Of a stretch of 64,000 nucleotides of DNA, positions 25,735-36,546 are shown piece by piece. The notes under the pieces are model-generated. The model was not told the origin of the DNA, ran no database searches, and was given only the letters and a program-made list of their open reading frames with translations. Location: contig OU612069.1 in the NCBI GenBank assembly GCA_914767715.1, forward strand, positions 11,839,387 through 11,903,386. The letters are read 5' to 3'. A program made the translations under genes and the position numbers. Each line of letters opens with the position of its first letter. The stretch's first letter is position 1. The DNA is from Membranipora membranacea. Its lineage: Eukaryota > Bryozoa > Gymnolaemata > Cheilostomatida > Membraniporidae.

Positions 25735-25795
25735 CCTAGTTTTTTGTCGTTTACTCTGAGAGAAATTGATTGACTCTGAGTTGAGATCTTATATC
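25735..25795 (-). promoter_or_regulatory. TATA box and 5' untranslated exon of collagen D
   Basis: GATATAAG lies at 25788-25795 (minus). The untranslated exon ends at 25735 before GTAGGT. Its sequence shares a TCAAT...TCTCTCAGAG stretch with the matching exon of gene E. A CCAATC box is present farther upstream, near 25870. Confidence 0.5.
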
Positions 25796-25879
25796 TGTTT
25801 TTTTTATATACAAATGATACATTTATTGCAAATCAGTTGGAAAAAGCTGATGTAGTTGGTTCTGTCAGCCAATCACATC

Positions 25880-27380
25880 GTATGTGTTCCATGTGACGTA
25901 GCGTTAGTCCCGATTGTTGAACTCCACTGTGAAGAGAGGATTAGGAAGAACTTGCTCGGCTTCATTTGATATTGAATTTGGTGAACCGGAGTGTGCCACT
26001 GAGAAAATAAATACTAGATCATTGAAAACAATCTGGCATTGATCCTATAAATACATTTAATTCTTATTAATTGTGATGATAGATAAAAATGACACTGTGC
26101 ATTCTGATGGGATAATGGCAATCAATAGCTATTCCATTGTTATATTTACACTTCCAGGTCTTTTTCGTATCAGGGATGATAAGGTCCGGATATAGGGATA
26201 AATGCATTTGCTGATCAGAAATAGTGTGCTAGGCTGCAATCATTTGCGTTAATCTTATTTTCATTGCAAACGGCTGGACTGCATGAACATAGACATGACA
26301 TTTAATTGAATTTAATTTGACCTGCCATGCAGGCTTTAAGACAAAGGCACACCGTTCTACTTTATGCTTTTGTACTTCCCTTGTTATTCATGAATATGGG
26401 GAAAGTGGCAAAATGTGAATGCTAGAGTTTCCAATATTTTTTTTTCCTATGCACTAGGTCTTATTTGACCGCCCTATTTAGCGGGCCCCCTTAAGCTCGG
26501 GTGGCTTGTGGGTGGCGGGTGGCTTGCCCGCAATTCTCTTTATACTCTTCTATATCTTTATACTGCATTCAAGCACACAGTAGATCTCCTGTATTTATGG
26601 TCCTGATCCGAACACACCTGGCTAGGATGAAAGGCTTGCCAGTGCCAAATCGGAAATGACAGCCGGCGCCGGAAATCGAACCCGGATCATAAGATCACAA
26701 GTCCATACCCTTAACCGTCAGACCACTCCTGACTATGACTGAAGCTATCACAAATACCATAGAGGAATGATGAATAAATACATATTGTGGTACGGATGGA
26801 GTTGTGCAGGTCATTAGTTTACTTGCAAGGTTAAGCCTGATATTTTCTCAATGTAGAGGATGACAACAACTTATCACCTAAGTAACATACAATATTGATG
26901 ACAGCTTTCACTTTAAGTTGGTTACAGCCTAACGAGATAAGGGGGAGTATTGAGTAGTCAGTAATGAGTATAGTGATCTCGAGGCAGGAATATAGCGGTC
27001 ATCAACTTTAATCACACATAGACAACGGGAAACTTCGTAAATATCATGTGCTTAATTGGAAATTTTATTCTTACACCAGCTGGCGTCAGGCTCCGTAACC
27101 AAGCTTGCAGATTTAACAATTTGCGGTTTACTGGTTATGGCATTTGAGAGCATCGTTAATATTTTGCTCAAACCAGACAAGAATATATCCATGTTTTCTA
27201 AACAAAGCTTGGTAGAGAGCATTGCGATGTTCACCAGCCTGATCAACTGCATCTCTTCATATGAATTATAGGTACCGTTTTATGATAGGATTTAAGATTT
27301 AGATTTGAAAACCTGGAACTACATGTTTGATTTTTTTGCATGAGTCGTGGTATTGTCATCAACAAGTAAGGGTCATATAA
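25880..27380. other. Intergenic region between D and E; one tRNA SINE, otherwise nothing seen
   Basis: Apart from the family-2 SINE at 26545-26736 and a GGTGGCTTG / GGGTGGC short direct repeat near 26500-26530, I find no exon-like sequence. The frames at 27052-27271 on both strands overlap each other and have no splice context. Confidence 0.4.
26545..26736 (-). mobile_element. tRNA-derived SINE, family 2
   Basis: On the minus strand: GTCAGGAGTGGTCTGACGG (box-A-like), CCGGGTTCGATTTCCGGC (box B), then a body with TTTGGCACTGG and GATCTACTGTGTGCTTG. The plus-strand copy at 38974-39165 has the same order of blocks. Confidence 0.7.
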
Positions 27381-27388
27381 TTCAGGCT

Positions 27389-27394
27389 TTTATT
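27389..27394 (-). terminator. Candidate polyadenylation signal of collagen E
   Basis: AATAAA on the minus strand, about 190 bp after the stop of gene E. Confidence 0.45.
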
Positions 27395-27582
27395 AATATT
27401 ATGCAAAATGAAAATGATTTTAAAAACCGAAGAAATAATACTATATGATAAAGCAATCAATAAGTTTGAACCATTGAGGCAATCAAAGTCAAGGTCATAG
27501 TTGAATCTGACCAGACTAGGCAGTCCTATATTTGAGGCTATAACTTTCCAAGTTCATTGTAATGACTTTAGTAGATTTTCTT

Positions 27583-30070
27583 TTAATATCCGAAGTTCTT
27601 TGAACCAGCATCTCCCTGTAAAAAGTAAACAGTACAGCGATTAATTATAGGAGGAAAATTTGTCGCCGTTTTGTGTTTATGTGTTGAACATAGAATAGAG
27701 CCTCAGAGTCACAGAGGCACAGAGTCTGTATCTTGACACTGAGATAGACAACTTTACATGATACATGATTTTTTTAATGTGCAGAGTGATGATCAATGAG
27801 CCAGCCTGTGTACTGCCTTGTCTGACATATCTATCGATGATCAATGAGCCAGCCTGTGTACTGCCTTGGCTGATATATCTATGTTTGTAAACTGATGGAC
27901 ATTTCCTTTTTAATACCAATGGAGGAAAAGCATAATTGAATTAATAGAATAAACTCAGTCAGAAAATAAAAACCTGCAGCGCTTTTACCTTTTGTCCTGG
28001 GTGTCCCTTTGGTCCTGGTTTGCCTTGTGATCCCTTGGGTCCCTGAATTCCTGGTGCTCCTGTAACTCCATTAGCACCATCCTTACCTGGAGCTCCTGGT
28101 TGTCCCACATTACCCGGTCTGCCTGGTTGTCCAACATTACCATCTTTCCCATCATTTCCTGGTATACCAATTGGTCCTTCAAATCCTCTGTTTCCTGAAG
28201 GCGTAAAACTAAACTTATTAAAACTTTGTTTGCAGGCAGCAGCAGGCCGATGTGATGCCACAATCATATGGAAACTCAATGTTTCTTGTATCATTTGCCT
28301 TAATAGAAAATTACCTATACTAAATTGTCAGTGAATACAGTTTTACCTAAGACTTCAATGCCTCCTGAATTGTCAGATTACAAATTCAAGAAAAAAACAT
28401 AATAGCCGATCTTCAATCTTACCTTTTGGTCCTGGGCCACCATCCTTTCCTGGTTGACCGTTGCTTCCTGGGATGCCTCTGTGTCCTTTGTCTCCCTTTG
28501 GACCTGATGATCCTGGTGTTCCATCTTGGCCCGGTGCTCCCATTGATCCTTGTTTTCCCATTGGTCCTTTTGGTCCATCATCTCCTGGCTTTCCTGGTAT
28601 TCCTGCGTAGGTAGTTGTGAATATAATAGCAAGTATTATGACGAGAAATTTTATTGGATATGGATTATGATCTGTTTAGTATCTAATACTGAAAGGAAAT
28701 CAATTGTTGCTCATACCAAGGAGTTAGGGACAACTCCTAATTCCTTGCTCATACTAATTTCAGATTCATTGATGGCAGTTACTGCTTTATCTAAAATAAC
28801 AAGAAATGATAGCAATTTCAATTCCACATACCTGATTTGCCTTTGTCTCCCTTAGCACCAGCTGGTCCTTTAGGTCCTGGTCCACCATCTATTCCATCCT
28901 TACCATCTCTACCTGGTGCTCCTGGTGCTCCCTCAGGTCCTTTAGGTCCTTTAGCTCCTGGAAGTCCTGTTTCACCCTTTACCCCAACTCCTGGTTTGCC
29001 GACTCCCTTGTCCCCCTTAGGCCCCTTTGATCCTGTATGTCCCTTTGCTCCTGATGGTCCCTATAAGTGAAATAAAATTGACTTCTCTAGTTAAATTGTT
29101 GAAAAATCTCCCTTTGAGCAAGGAAAATACTACATCGATCAAGTTTAACAGGTCAAAGCGGAAAAAGAAGCCAAACTAGTCAATCATGAGCCCATCAATC
29201 AGTAAGTTACCCATATTGAGTAAAAACGAAGAAAAGATAATGGGAACAGAAGGTCATCAATGACTCCATTATGGAATATAATCTCCAAAGATTATCTATT
29301 GAGTGGAGCAAAGTTCCTTTCTCATAACATACCTTAGGTCCTGGGGGTCCTGCTGGGCATTGGCATGAAGATCCCTTTGTGTGGAATGATCTCTTCACTC
29401 TCTATAAAAAGGAGGAAGAAAATTACACTATAACAAATTTCTAATATTCTTCTTTTTTAAATCTACTGTATTGTAATGTTGAGATAAACCTTTTTCAACC
29501 AAAAACATACATATCAAATTCTAATGAATTTGCTTACAAGAGTTTGTCTTTGGAATTCGCTTATATCCAACTTTCTTTTGCTATTACAACTTGCCTTTTA
29601 GGTTGGAGACACATAACAATAAGAATCTATCAATAATCAATCAATTACCATTACTCACCAAATCTTCTATATCGCTGGTTCCAACTGTAACCTCAAGCTT
29701 ACCAATCTTCTGATCTTCCTGCAAAATATTCGAATTTTAATTGTATGGAATATGAATATAGAAACGTCCAAATGCATATATGGTTGGGGCTACAGAGAGT
29801 GCACTTATCGTATTAAAGTGTTGACAGTTGGTTATAAAGTAAGTGATAGTATGCTTGGGGAGCATGTCACCAAATTTTTCCGTAAATGGATTATTCGGAA
29901 AGCTGGCTGTATCAACTTACATCAGCAAATCTCTGATACATGTAGTTGAAGGTCATGATGTTGGACACTACAAGCCCAAGACAGAGTACAGCTAAGATAG
30001 CAGTCGCATAGCCATAGGCTCGCAGTTTAGCTTTGTTGGCATGTGCGATAGCAAAATCTGATTTCTCCAT
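27583..30070 (-). CDS. Collagen E: type II transmembrane, furin-cleavable short-chain collagen
   Basis: Seven coding exons (minus): 30070-29921, 29718-29659, 29401-29333, 29060-28832, 28602-28423, 28194-27989, 27615-27583, giving 308 aa in one continuous phase. It opens [17 protein letters not shown], then a single membrane segment (about residues 20-40) and the shared FNYMYQRF end. The stalk is [17 protein letters not shown] marks a furin-type site and [11 protein letters not shown] is the Cys-X-Cys knot. Helix exons of 229, 180 and 206 nt equal those of gene A exactly. The interruption [11 protein letters not shown] is in the same place. The final exon encodes [10 protein letters not shown]. 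Compared with A, X and Y positions carry more Pro in Gly-x-Pro and Gly-Pro-x triplets and more charged residues (NVGQPG, KDG). The subfamily with D is clear from both protein and exon lengths. Confidence 0.87.
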
Positions 30071-30287
30071 CTGTAACAAAGTTCACATTGTACATTGATG
30101 CGTCATTCATAAGATGATTTACAGTAAGCACAGGATTAAATGCAAATCTGTTGAATGAATTTATTTCTAAAAGATTGAAACAAAAATTCCAAAAGCTTTC
30201 GAAGCGGTATCTGGTTAAAGGGAATGGTTTCCAACTTTATAGTTGCACTGTGCTGTTTGATATATCATTCTGAAAATATTGTCTTAC

Positions 30288-30355
30288 CTTGGTTATTTGT
30301 CTTGATCTCTGAGAGGAATTGATTATTGGTTTCATGCATATCTTGCCCTTATATA
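30288..30355 (-). promoter_or_regulatory. TATA box and 5' untranslated exon of collagen E
   Basis: TATATAAG (minus) at 30348-30355; the untranslated exon ends at 30288 (CCAAG followed by GTAAGA). A CCAATC motif lies about 55 bp farther upstream, near 30408. Confidence 0.55.
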
Positions 30356-30419
30356 CTAAGATTTCAAAAACCAGTTATAAGGTCACAAACCAAAAATCAC
30401 TAATTAACCAATCAGATGA

Positions 30420-31620
30420 TGATATTTTGCAGTTTAGGTAAGCACTTAATCAAAGTCCAAAACATCCCTGTTTCCTTGATTTGGTGCCGAGCTGTGGCAC
30501 AATTCCCTAATTCAAAGGATGATTAATTATTTCCTTGGAACGTGCCAATAAGGAAATCCTTAACAGTTCCAATAAACTAATTAATCAATTACCAGGGCAG
30601 ATGACAGAGCACAGTTTGATATGAGACTGTTAATCAATTGCTATACATCATATGGTATTCTTTTCCTCGAGTTGTTCAAAGAAATTCAGATTTGGTACCA
30701 GGGATGGAAAGGGGTCGGCAGTCTTTGCCTGGCGACTTGAGGTATGCTCTTCAAGGACATTAATTTCCTACGACCAATTGACACATTTTGTCATGAGGAA
30801 AAGTGGCGGTAAACAATTCCAGACTGAGTTAGGTGCAAGTATACTAAGAGTGAGGCACGCAGAGTACATAGACACATTATAACGATTTCAATGTAATTTA
30901 TTTAGATATTTTGATACAAATATTATGATATTGATGATATAAAAGTCATTAATTGCAGGTAAAATTTAGGATACACAAAATATAAAAGCTCAAGAGCACC
31001 CATAATTATAAGAGCTGCCATCGTGATCAAAAAAAGTTTCCTAACATGTGTGTTTGTAAAAATCGTATCAATCATAAGATCCCTTGGTTGTGAGAGGAGG
31101 AGAAGCGTTGCCCAGTTTTGTGGGTTCTGAGGGGATCAGAGGATGTATGTTTGCTTATGAGAGCAATCAAGTGGCCACAATTAAGATTTTATTTTGAATG
31201 TTGATTTAAATCTGGCAGAAGGTATTCCAGAATCCCAAAAAAAAAAATTGAATCAATAATTTCTAGAAAATCGGAACTCCTGTTGCAGCAGAATTCTTTC
31301 TCAATGACATCTGATAATTTTGTAGTATTGCTCGAAAAAGATACTGATGGAAATGCTAAAATCCATTGAAACTACACCACTTCTCCCTATCTTGCCAATA
31401 TTATTCTTTTAAAAACAGAAAATAGAACCAAATCTAAAAATTATTGATCAAGTTCAAGTTAAAGCTCCTCTCAGAGCAGTGCAATGACTTAGAAGAAAGT
31501 GCAGTGCAACTGGTACTAGAACTATAATGAAACAATTTGGCAACAATTGCAACGAGAAATTCGTTTTCAAAGGTAAAAGTGAAGGTCACCTAAGGGGCAG
31601 TTCCTGAACCAACATTAAGA
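30420..31620. other. Divergent intergenic region between E and C (part); no gene seen
   Basis: One open frame of 76 codons (30652-30882) has no splice sites, no paralogue in the window and no family feature. I treat the stretch as non-coding. Confidence 0.4.
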
Positions 31621-31860
31621 GTAGGGGGTGGCTTAGTGGTTAGAGCGACGGTCCTTCAGCATGCAAATGTTGAAGGTCTTGGGTTCGAATCCCACTGCAG
31701 TCTACTGACTACTGGGAGTTGATGGACCCCCAGGTATGCTTCGACCTGCCTACAAAACTGAGAGCAAATTTGCGCAGACATTGCAGCCTCGCCCTCAAGG
31801 CACACATTACTTTGCCGCCACGATGTGGTGAGCGACTAACCCTTGCAAAAAGAGAAAAGA
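31621..31860 (+). mobile_element. tRNA-derived SINE, family 1 (good copy)
   Basis: Box A is TGGCTTAGTGGTTAGAGC and box B GGTTCGAATCCC, followed by TCTACTGACTACTGGG, a CCCCAGGTATGCTTCGACC body and GCCTCGCCCTCAAGGCAC near the tail. It lies head-out beside an inverted second copy. Confidence 0.75.
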
Positions 31861-31864
31861 AAAA

Positions 31865-32037
31865 TGTGGGTTAAAATCACAAGTTTGTCTCTGTCTGAAG
31901 ACTGAGAAATGAAGGTGCCTTAAGGGCGCAGCCGCCATGTTCGACGCCAAGTTGCTCTCTGTTTGCAGGCAGGTCCGAGCACACCTGGGGCGGAACCCGA
32001 GACAGGCGCTGTAACCAACTAAGCTACCTCCTACTCC
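31865..32037 (-). mobile_element. tRNA-derived SINE, family 1 (inverted neighbour)
   Basis: Minus-strand copy beginning GGAGTAGGAGGTAGCTTAGTTGG with the box-B region damaged (GTCTCGGGTTCCG), the CCAGGTGTGCTCGGACC body, and a tail containing CTCAGTCTTCAGACAGAGAC. It forms an inverted pair with 31621-31860, able to fold as a hairpin. Confidence 0.7.
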
Positions 32038-32749
32038 AACACAAGAACTGAAATATGTGCCACAATGTTTAATGATTTTACCATAGTTCAATGGAAAATG
32101 TGTCGATAAATTTACATTGAGCAATTGTGAATAGAGAATCACAAGATTGTTTGTGGTAAAATATCAAATGAGTTCTTGTTTTCATCAAAGCCCTATGCAC
32201 AAAACATACCCCCAAAGCTTAAAATTGGAGACTGTATTTTACAAACATTACTAAGAATAGAACAAGATTCTAATATCAATTTCTGGAAAGATTTTGAAGG
32301 CCTAAGAGGGAAATTGTTATGAACGGAGAGGGGGCATATTTACTTCTGCTATGTCTGTCAACACCCATTTTATGATAATGTGTTCTGGGGTAACGGGGTT
32401 TCCAAAAACATCAATCCAGCCACTGTACAGAGAGTTGGAATAAATCAAATGAATAAATTAATTAGTAAAATAAATAGATTGTGCCGTTGAATAGGGACTT
32501 TGAATAGAGATTCACGAAGAAGTTATCAAGATCGTTTTAAATAGAAGAAAATACTAGATATGAGTCCCAGATATGAGAACAGTTATCGCTCAAACAACCT
32601 AAAATTACCAAAACCCACAACACCAGCGCCAAAGTTTGTGAGGCAGGTGGCGATATGGTTGGCATGCGTTGCTCAGGCTTATCCTGAAGTTTGTGTGGCC
32701 AAGTCCAAAAACCCCTGCTAACCTATACTTTCATCTTCTATCAAACCTT

Positions 32750-33900
32750 TTCTTTCATAGTCTAAACAGTTACTGTTGAGCATGAACAAAACAACTTTTT
32801 CCCTGCAAGATCATCGGTTCCTCATTTGCGTGCATTTTAAATGGTTTTCTTAGGTCTGATTTATGAGTTTGTAGCGACCCTGCAAGCCTCCTGTCAATCA
32901 AGAACTTTCAACAGATTTTTGAGACTCATCTGCCGTTATTTACAGTCTGACGGAGCAGGGCAGTACCATATGAGTAATTGAAATGGCATAACATGATTGG
33001 AAGGTTATATGCCAACTCAGGCACATATTTGTTTGATTACTGCATCATTCCAGTTGCAAAATCTGTATTTAATTGCAATGAGGAAAAAAGGCTTTACCAT
33101 GAACCAAGTGATACCACCGATTTCTACTGCTTATCTTTTTTCATCAGTCTCCGTACAAAATAATTTCTAACAATGATATGCAGCCCATGAAATTGTCAAA
33201 AAAATCCAAACTGCTTGTAATTCTCAGCGTACAGGCACGCAAACACAAGTCCTCGAGAAGTAGCAAATATTAAAGTCATGTGAAACTTTGACAAAAGTGA
33301 TATCCTCTCAATGGCATGCATCTTGTATGCATTAATCAAGAGGGAATAATACATTCTATATTTTGCCTGGGCCAAGGTCAAACCAGGGATTATCTGTCTA
33401 TTATTCTTCACTAAGTCAACTAGAAAGCTAGCCTCCAAATCGTGTCTTTTATGTTGAGCGAGAGATAAGTTGAATTTATCATCTTCCCATCAAAATGAAC
33501 AGATTATGATAATGAACTGCTTAGACTATAAAATATGTTGGGCATAAAACAAGGCCAACCGTTTACTTCAAGATCATTGTTTCCTCATTTCCGTGATTTC
33601 AAATGGTGTGCATATGTCTAATCGATTAGTTTGTCACGACTCTGCAAGCCTCCTGTCAACTATCAAATAGTAATCATTTACAGATTTTTGAGACATTTCT
33701 GCCGTTTCTTGCAGGAAAATGGAACAGGGCAATACCATACGAGTAATTGAAATGGCATAACAGCGATTGGAAGATCGTATGCCAACTTAGGCACATATTT
33801 GTTTGATTACTTCATTATTTCAGCTGCAAAATCTGTATTTAATTGCAATGAGGAAAAAAGGCTTTAGCATGAACCAAGTGATACCACCCTAATTAAAATG
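32750..33900 (+). repeat. Tandem duplication, unit about 770 bp
   Basis: The block 32780-33118 recurs at 33545-33890. Shared markers in order are TGCAAGCCTCCTGTCAA, CAGATTTTTGAGAC, GAGTAATTGAAATGGCATAAC and AATTGCAATGAGGAAAAAAGG. A further block (GTGTCTTTT...TTGAGCGA...ATCTTCCCA) recurs at about 33440 and 34790. No open frame is conserved between the copies. Confidence 0.7.
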
Positions 33901-34309
33901 TTTGATTTCCTTGATTTCTCCTGCGACAATTGTTTTCTATCATTGATTCAAATAAATGAATGCCTGGCGGTACCAAGTTGTGATATTTTTCATGACTTTT
34001 CTCTTTGAAACCTGCAAACCAAAGTGAAGACAACTGGTACCACCATACCAAGTTCCTGGTTTCCCTTTAGTAATCAGAATTTAGTAATTATCATTATGAG
34101 CCAATAAGCTGTCACTGGTTTTTCTGCAGAGATTTTTATTATGCATAAACAAAAGGAAAACTGGATTGTGGCATAGTGTTCTTTCTTCAAAATATTTTTT
34201 TCTGAACCACAAAGGTTTTCTGCTGCGTTCTTATTTCTTCAGTCTTGCGATGAAGCAATTTCTGGGATGATATGCAGTCCATAAAAAATACCCAAACTGT
34301 ATGTTATTC

Positions 34310-34705
34310 TTGAGGAGAGGTATACACCTGTGGTTTCTGGGGGCTGGAACAATCCACTTTGAAAGCTCCTCCAGTTGAACTCGAACCAACTACTCATGCG
34401 GAACAAATTGCCTGGCAGTGAGTAGCATTGAAAGCTCCCCCAATTGATCTCAAACCCACTACTCCTGCGAAACAAATTGCCTGGCAGTGAGTAGCAAGTG
34501 CGCTAACTGATTGCACGATTGCGCTGTCTCGCCATCTCACCATCCATCGCAAGATGACGAGATGGTGCAAACAATTAGCACACTAGCTATTCACTGCTTG
34601 ACAATTTGGGTCGCAGTAGTTGTGGGATTGTGTCCCACTGGGGAAGCTTTCAAAGGATGATTGTTCTAACCCCCAGCAACCTGTGTGTATACCTCTCCGT
34701 CATTA
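34310..34705. repeat. Foldback (inverted-repeat) element
   Basis: The left part (34313-34520) and right part (34556-34703) are imperfect inverted copies. GAGAGGTATACAC with GGGGGCTGGAACAAT on the left pairs with GTATACCTCTCC and ATTGTTCTAACCCCC on the right. A short direct duplication (GAACAAATTGCCTGGCAGTGAGTAGC-type, about 34399 and 34464) lies in the left arm. The arms resemble 8636-8735. Confidence 0.6.
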
Positions 34706-34899
34706 AGCAAAGGCTGAAAACAAATTCGATAGTTTTTGTCCTGGCTGACATTGACTGCCTATTCGACCAGAAAGCCTCAACTTCTAAAGCGTGTCTTTTG
34801 TATTGAGCGAAGGATTAGTTGAATGCATTATCTTCCCACCCAGCCGGACAGATTAAGATAATGACCTTCTTTGCCAACAAGAGCGGGAGGTATTACAGC

Positions 34900-36020
34900 A
34901 TTACTGCATTGAGTGTTTCCACAAACAAGCTAAAAGAATTTAAACCTATGCCCTTTCTTTCCTTTTCAAATTGTATGCAAGCAAAAATTTCGGATTGACA
35001 ACACCAGCTTGGCTGTACGTTCCAAATGAAAACATGAAATATTTTAACGCTGAATATCTCAATTGAATTTTCATGTGTAACTTCATAGTGCCCCCATGTC
35101 ATTGAAGTCTGTTGGACTTAATATCAAAAGGGCAAAGGGTCTTTGAATGCCGGCTGAAGATGCAAATACACCGTTGCATATATCTTAGTAATGCTCCCAA
35201 AAGGCCTTACCCATAAGCCAACCCTCCACTACATGACTATAGTCTAACATCATTCTTACACATGCAATATTTGAAATAATTCTCCATTCTATAATTCTAT
35301 AGAATTATTTATTAGATGAATAGCATTAAACTTATTCAACAATTGATCAAAATATTAAAGGGTTGTTCAAATCAACATACTGATAATTTGACCTGTAATC
35401 AAGTTTTGCAACAGTAGGCGGCCTTACATAAAACTGTCAGATACAAAATTGAAATTGTGCCTAAAAAATGGAGCAAGCTTATGATGAGACAATACATCAA
35501 ATATAGGTTTTCGATTAACCATGTTCAAAGCTCATGCTACAATATATTCTGTGTAGGTATTGCAGGGCTTGCTTGATCTGAGTACAATGGACTGCCATCC
35601 CAGGCAATGCCAAGTATTATTTTGAAACTTTGCAGAAGTGATCACTCATAGTAGTGTGTGCTCATCATCTGTTTTAATTCAGCTTTTCTTTCAATCTTGC
35701 CGCCTAAATTCAGTAGATATAACATTGTCAATTTGTGGTAAATCCATTTAGCTAGCTTAGGCCAAATAGAAGTGTCACTGCTTAACCAAAAGAATCTTTG
35801 ATTCACTTCCAACTGTCAATCAAACCTGGTAATCTTCTCTCGTACCACGCTCACTCAGGATACACGGCCACCGCAACTCGGTTCTCTTAAGAAGAGGCAA
35901 TTTTCAACTCATCAATCATCAGATGGCTAAGAAATTAAAATTTAGCCAACCTGTCAAATATTGATGAAGGGTGTCCATGGATGAAACCCACTATCTGTTA
36001 TGAATTTGGGGCTAAGCTTG
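34900..36020. other. Upstream region of collagen C; nothing recognised
   Basis: AT-rich sequence without exon-like frames or clear repeats up to the TATA box at 36026. Confidence 0.35.
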
Positions 36021-36025
36021 TGGGG

Positions 36026-36097
36026 TATAAATACGAAATGCACTTGGTCATCCAATTAGAATTGCCTTGGTTGCCGTCTGAAACACACAGCCTCAAA
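36026..36097 (+). promoter_or_regulatory. TATA box and 5' untranslated exon of collagen C
   Basis: TATAAATA at 36026-36033; the untranslated exon runs from about 36055 to 36097, where GTGAGT begins. Confidence 0.55.
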
Positions 36098-36546
36098 GTG
36101 AGTGTTACCATATTAGGAAATCTGGTCGTTAGCTCATTTCAAGAACCAAAGCTTTGAAGTTACATTTAGTTTGAAATATTGTGCTCAAAGATCTGAATCT
36201 TTCAAGAGTACTCTTTCATGCAACCTTGTAACTCCTAATGACAATGATTATTAAAGAGTAAAAGCTTCCTCTCTCGGAATTGAAGGCTGTTGTTGCATTA
36301 TGGGAATGTTAAAAGCATAACTTTTTTTATGTCTTAACCTGACTGTTTTAAGTTAAATTTAAAATCATAATACACTAAAATGATTGAAAGTAACAAGTTA
36401 CATTGTCCCAATCTTGAACTGTGAAGATGTTGAAATTCAAAACTGATCGCCACAGTCTTTCAATCGGGCTAAATATTGCATTCTGGGTTTTTAGTGACTG
36501 TTAAATTTAGACATAATTGATCGATTTCCTTGCGTGTTCAACAGAA

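Noticed and set aside
31621-31700. True tRNA gene (also 45908, 38974, 49950)
   Set aside because: Box A and box B are present, but acceptor stems do not pair and a shared non-tRNA body follows, so these are SINEs.
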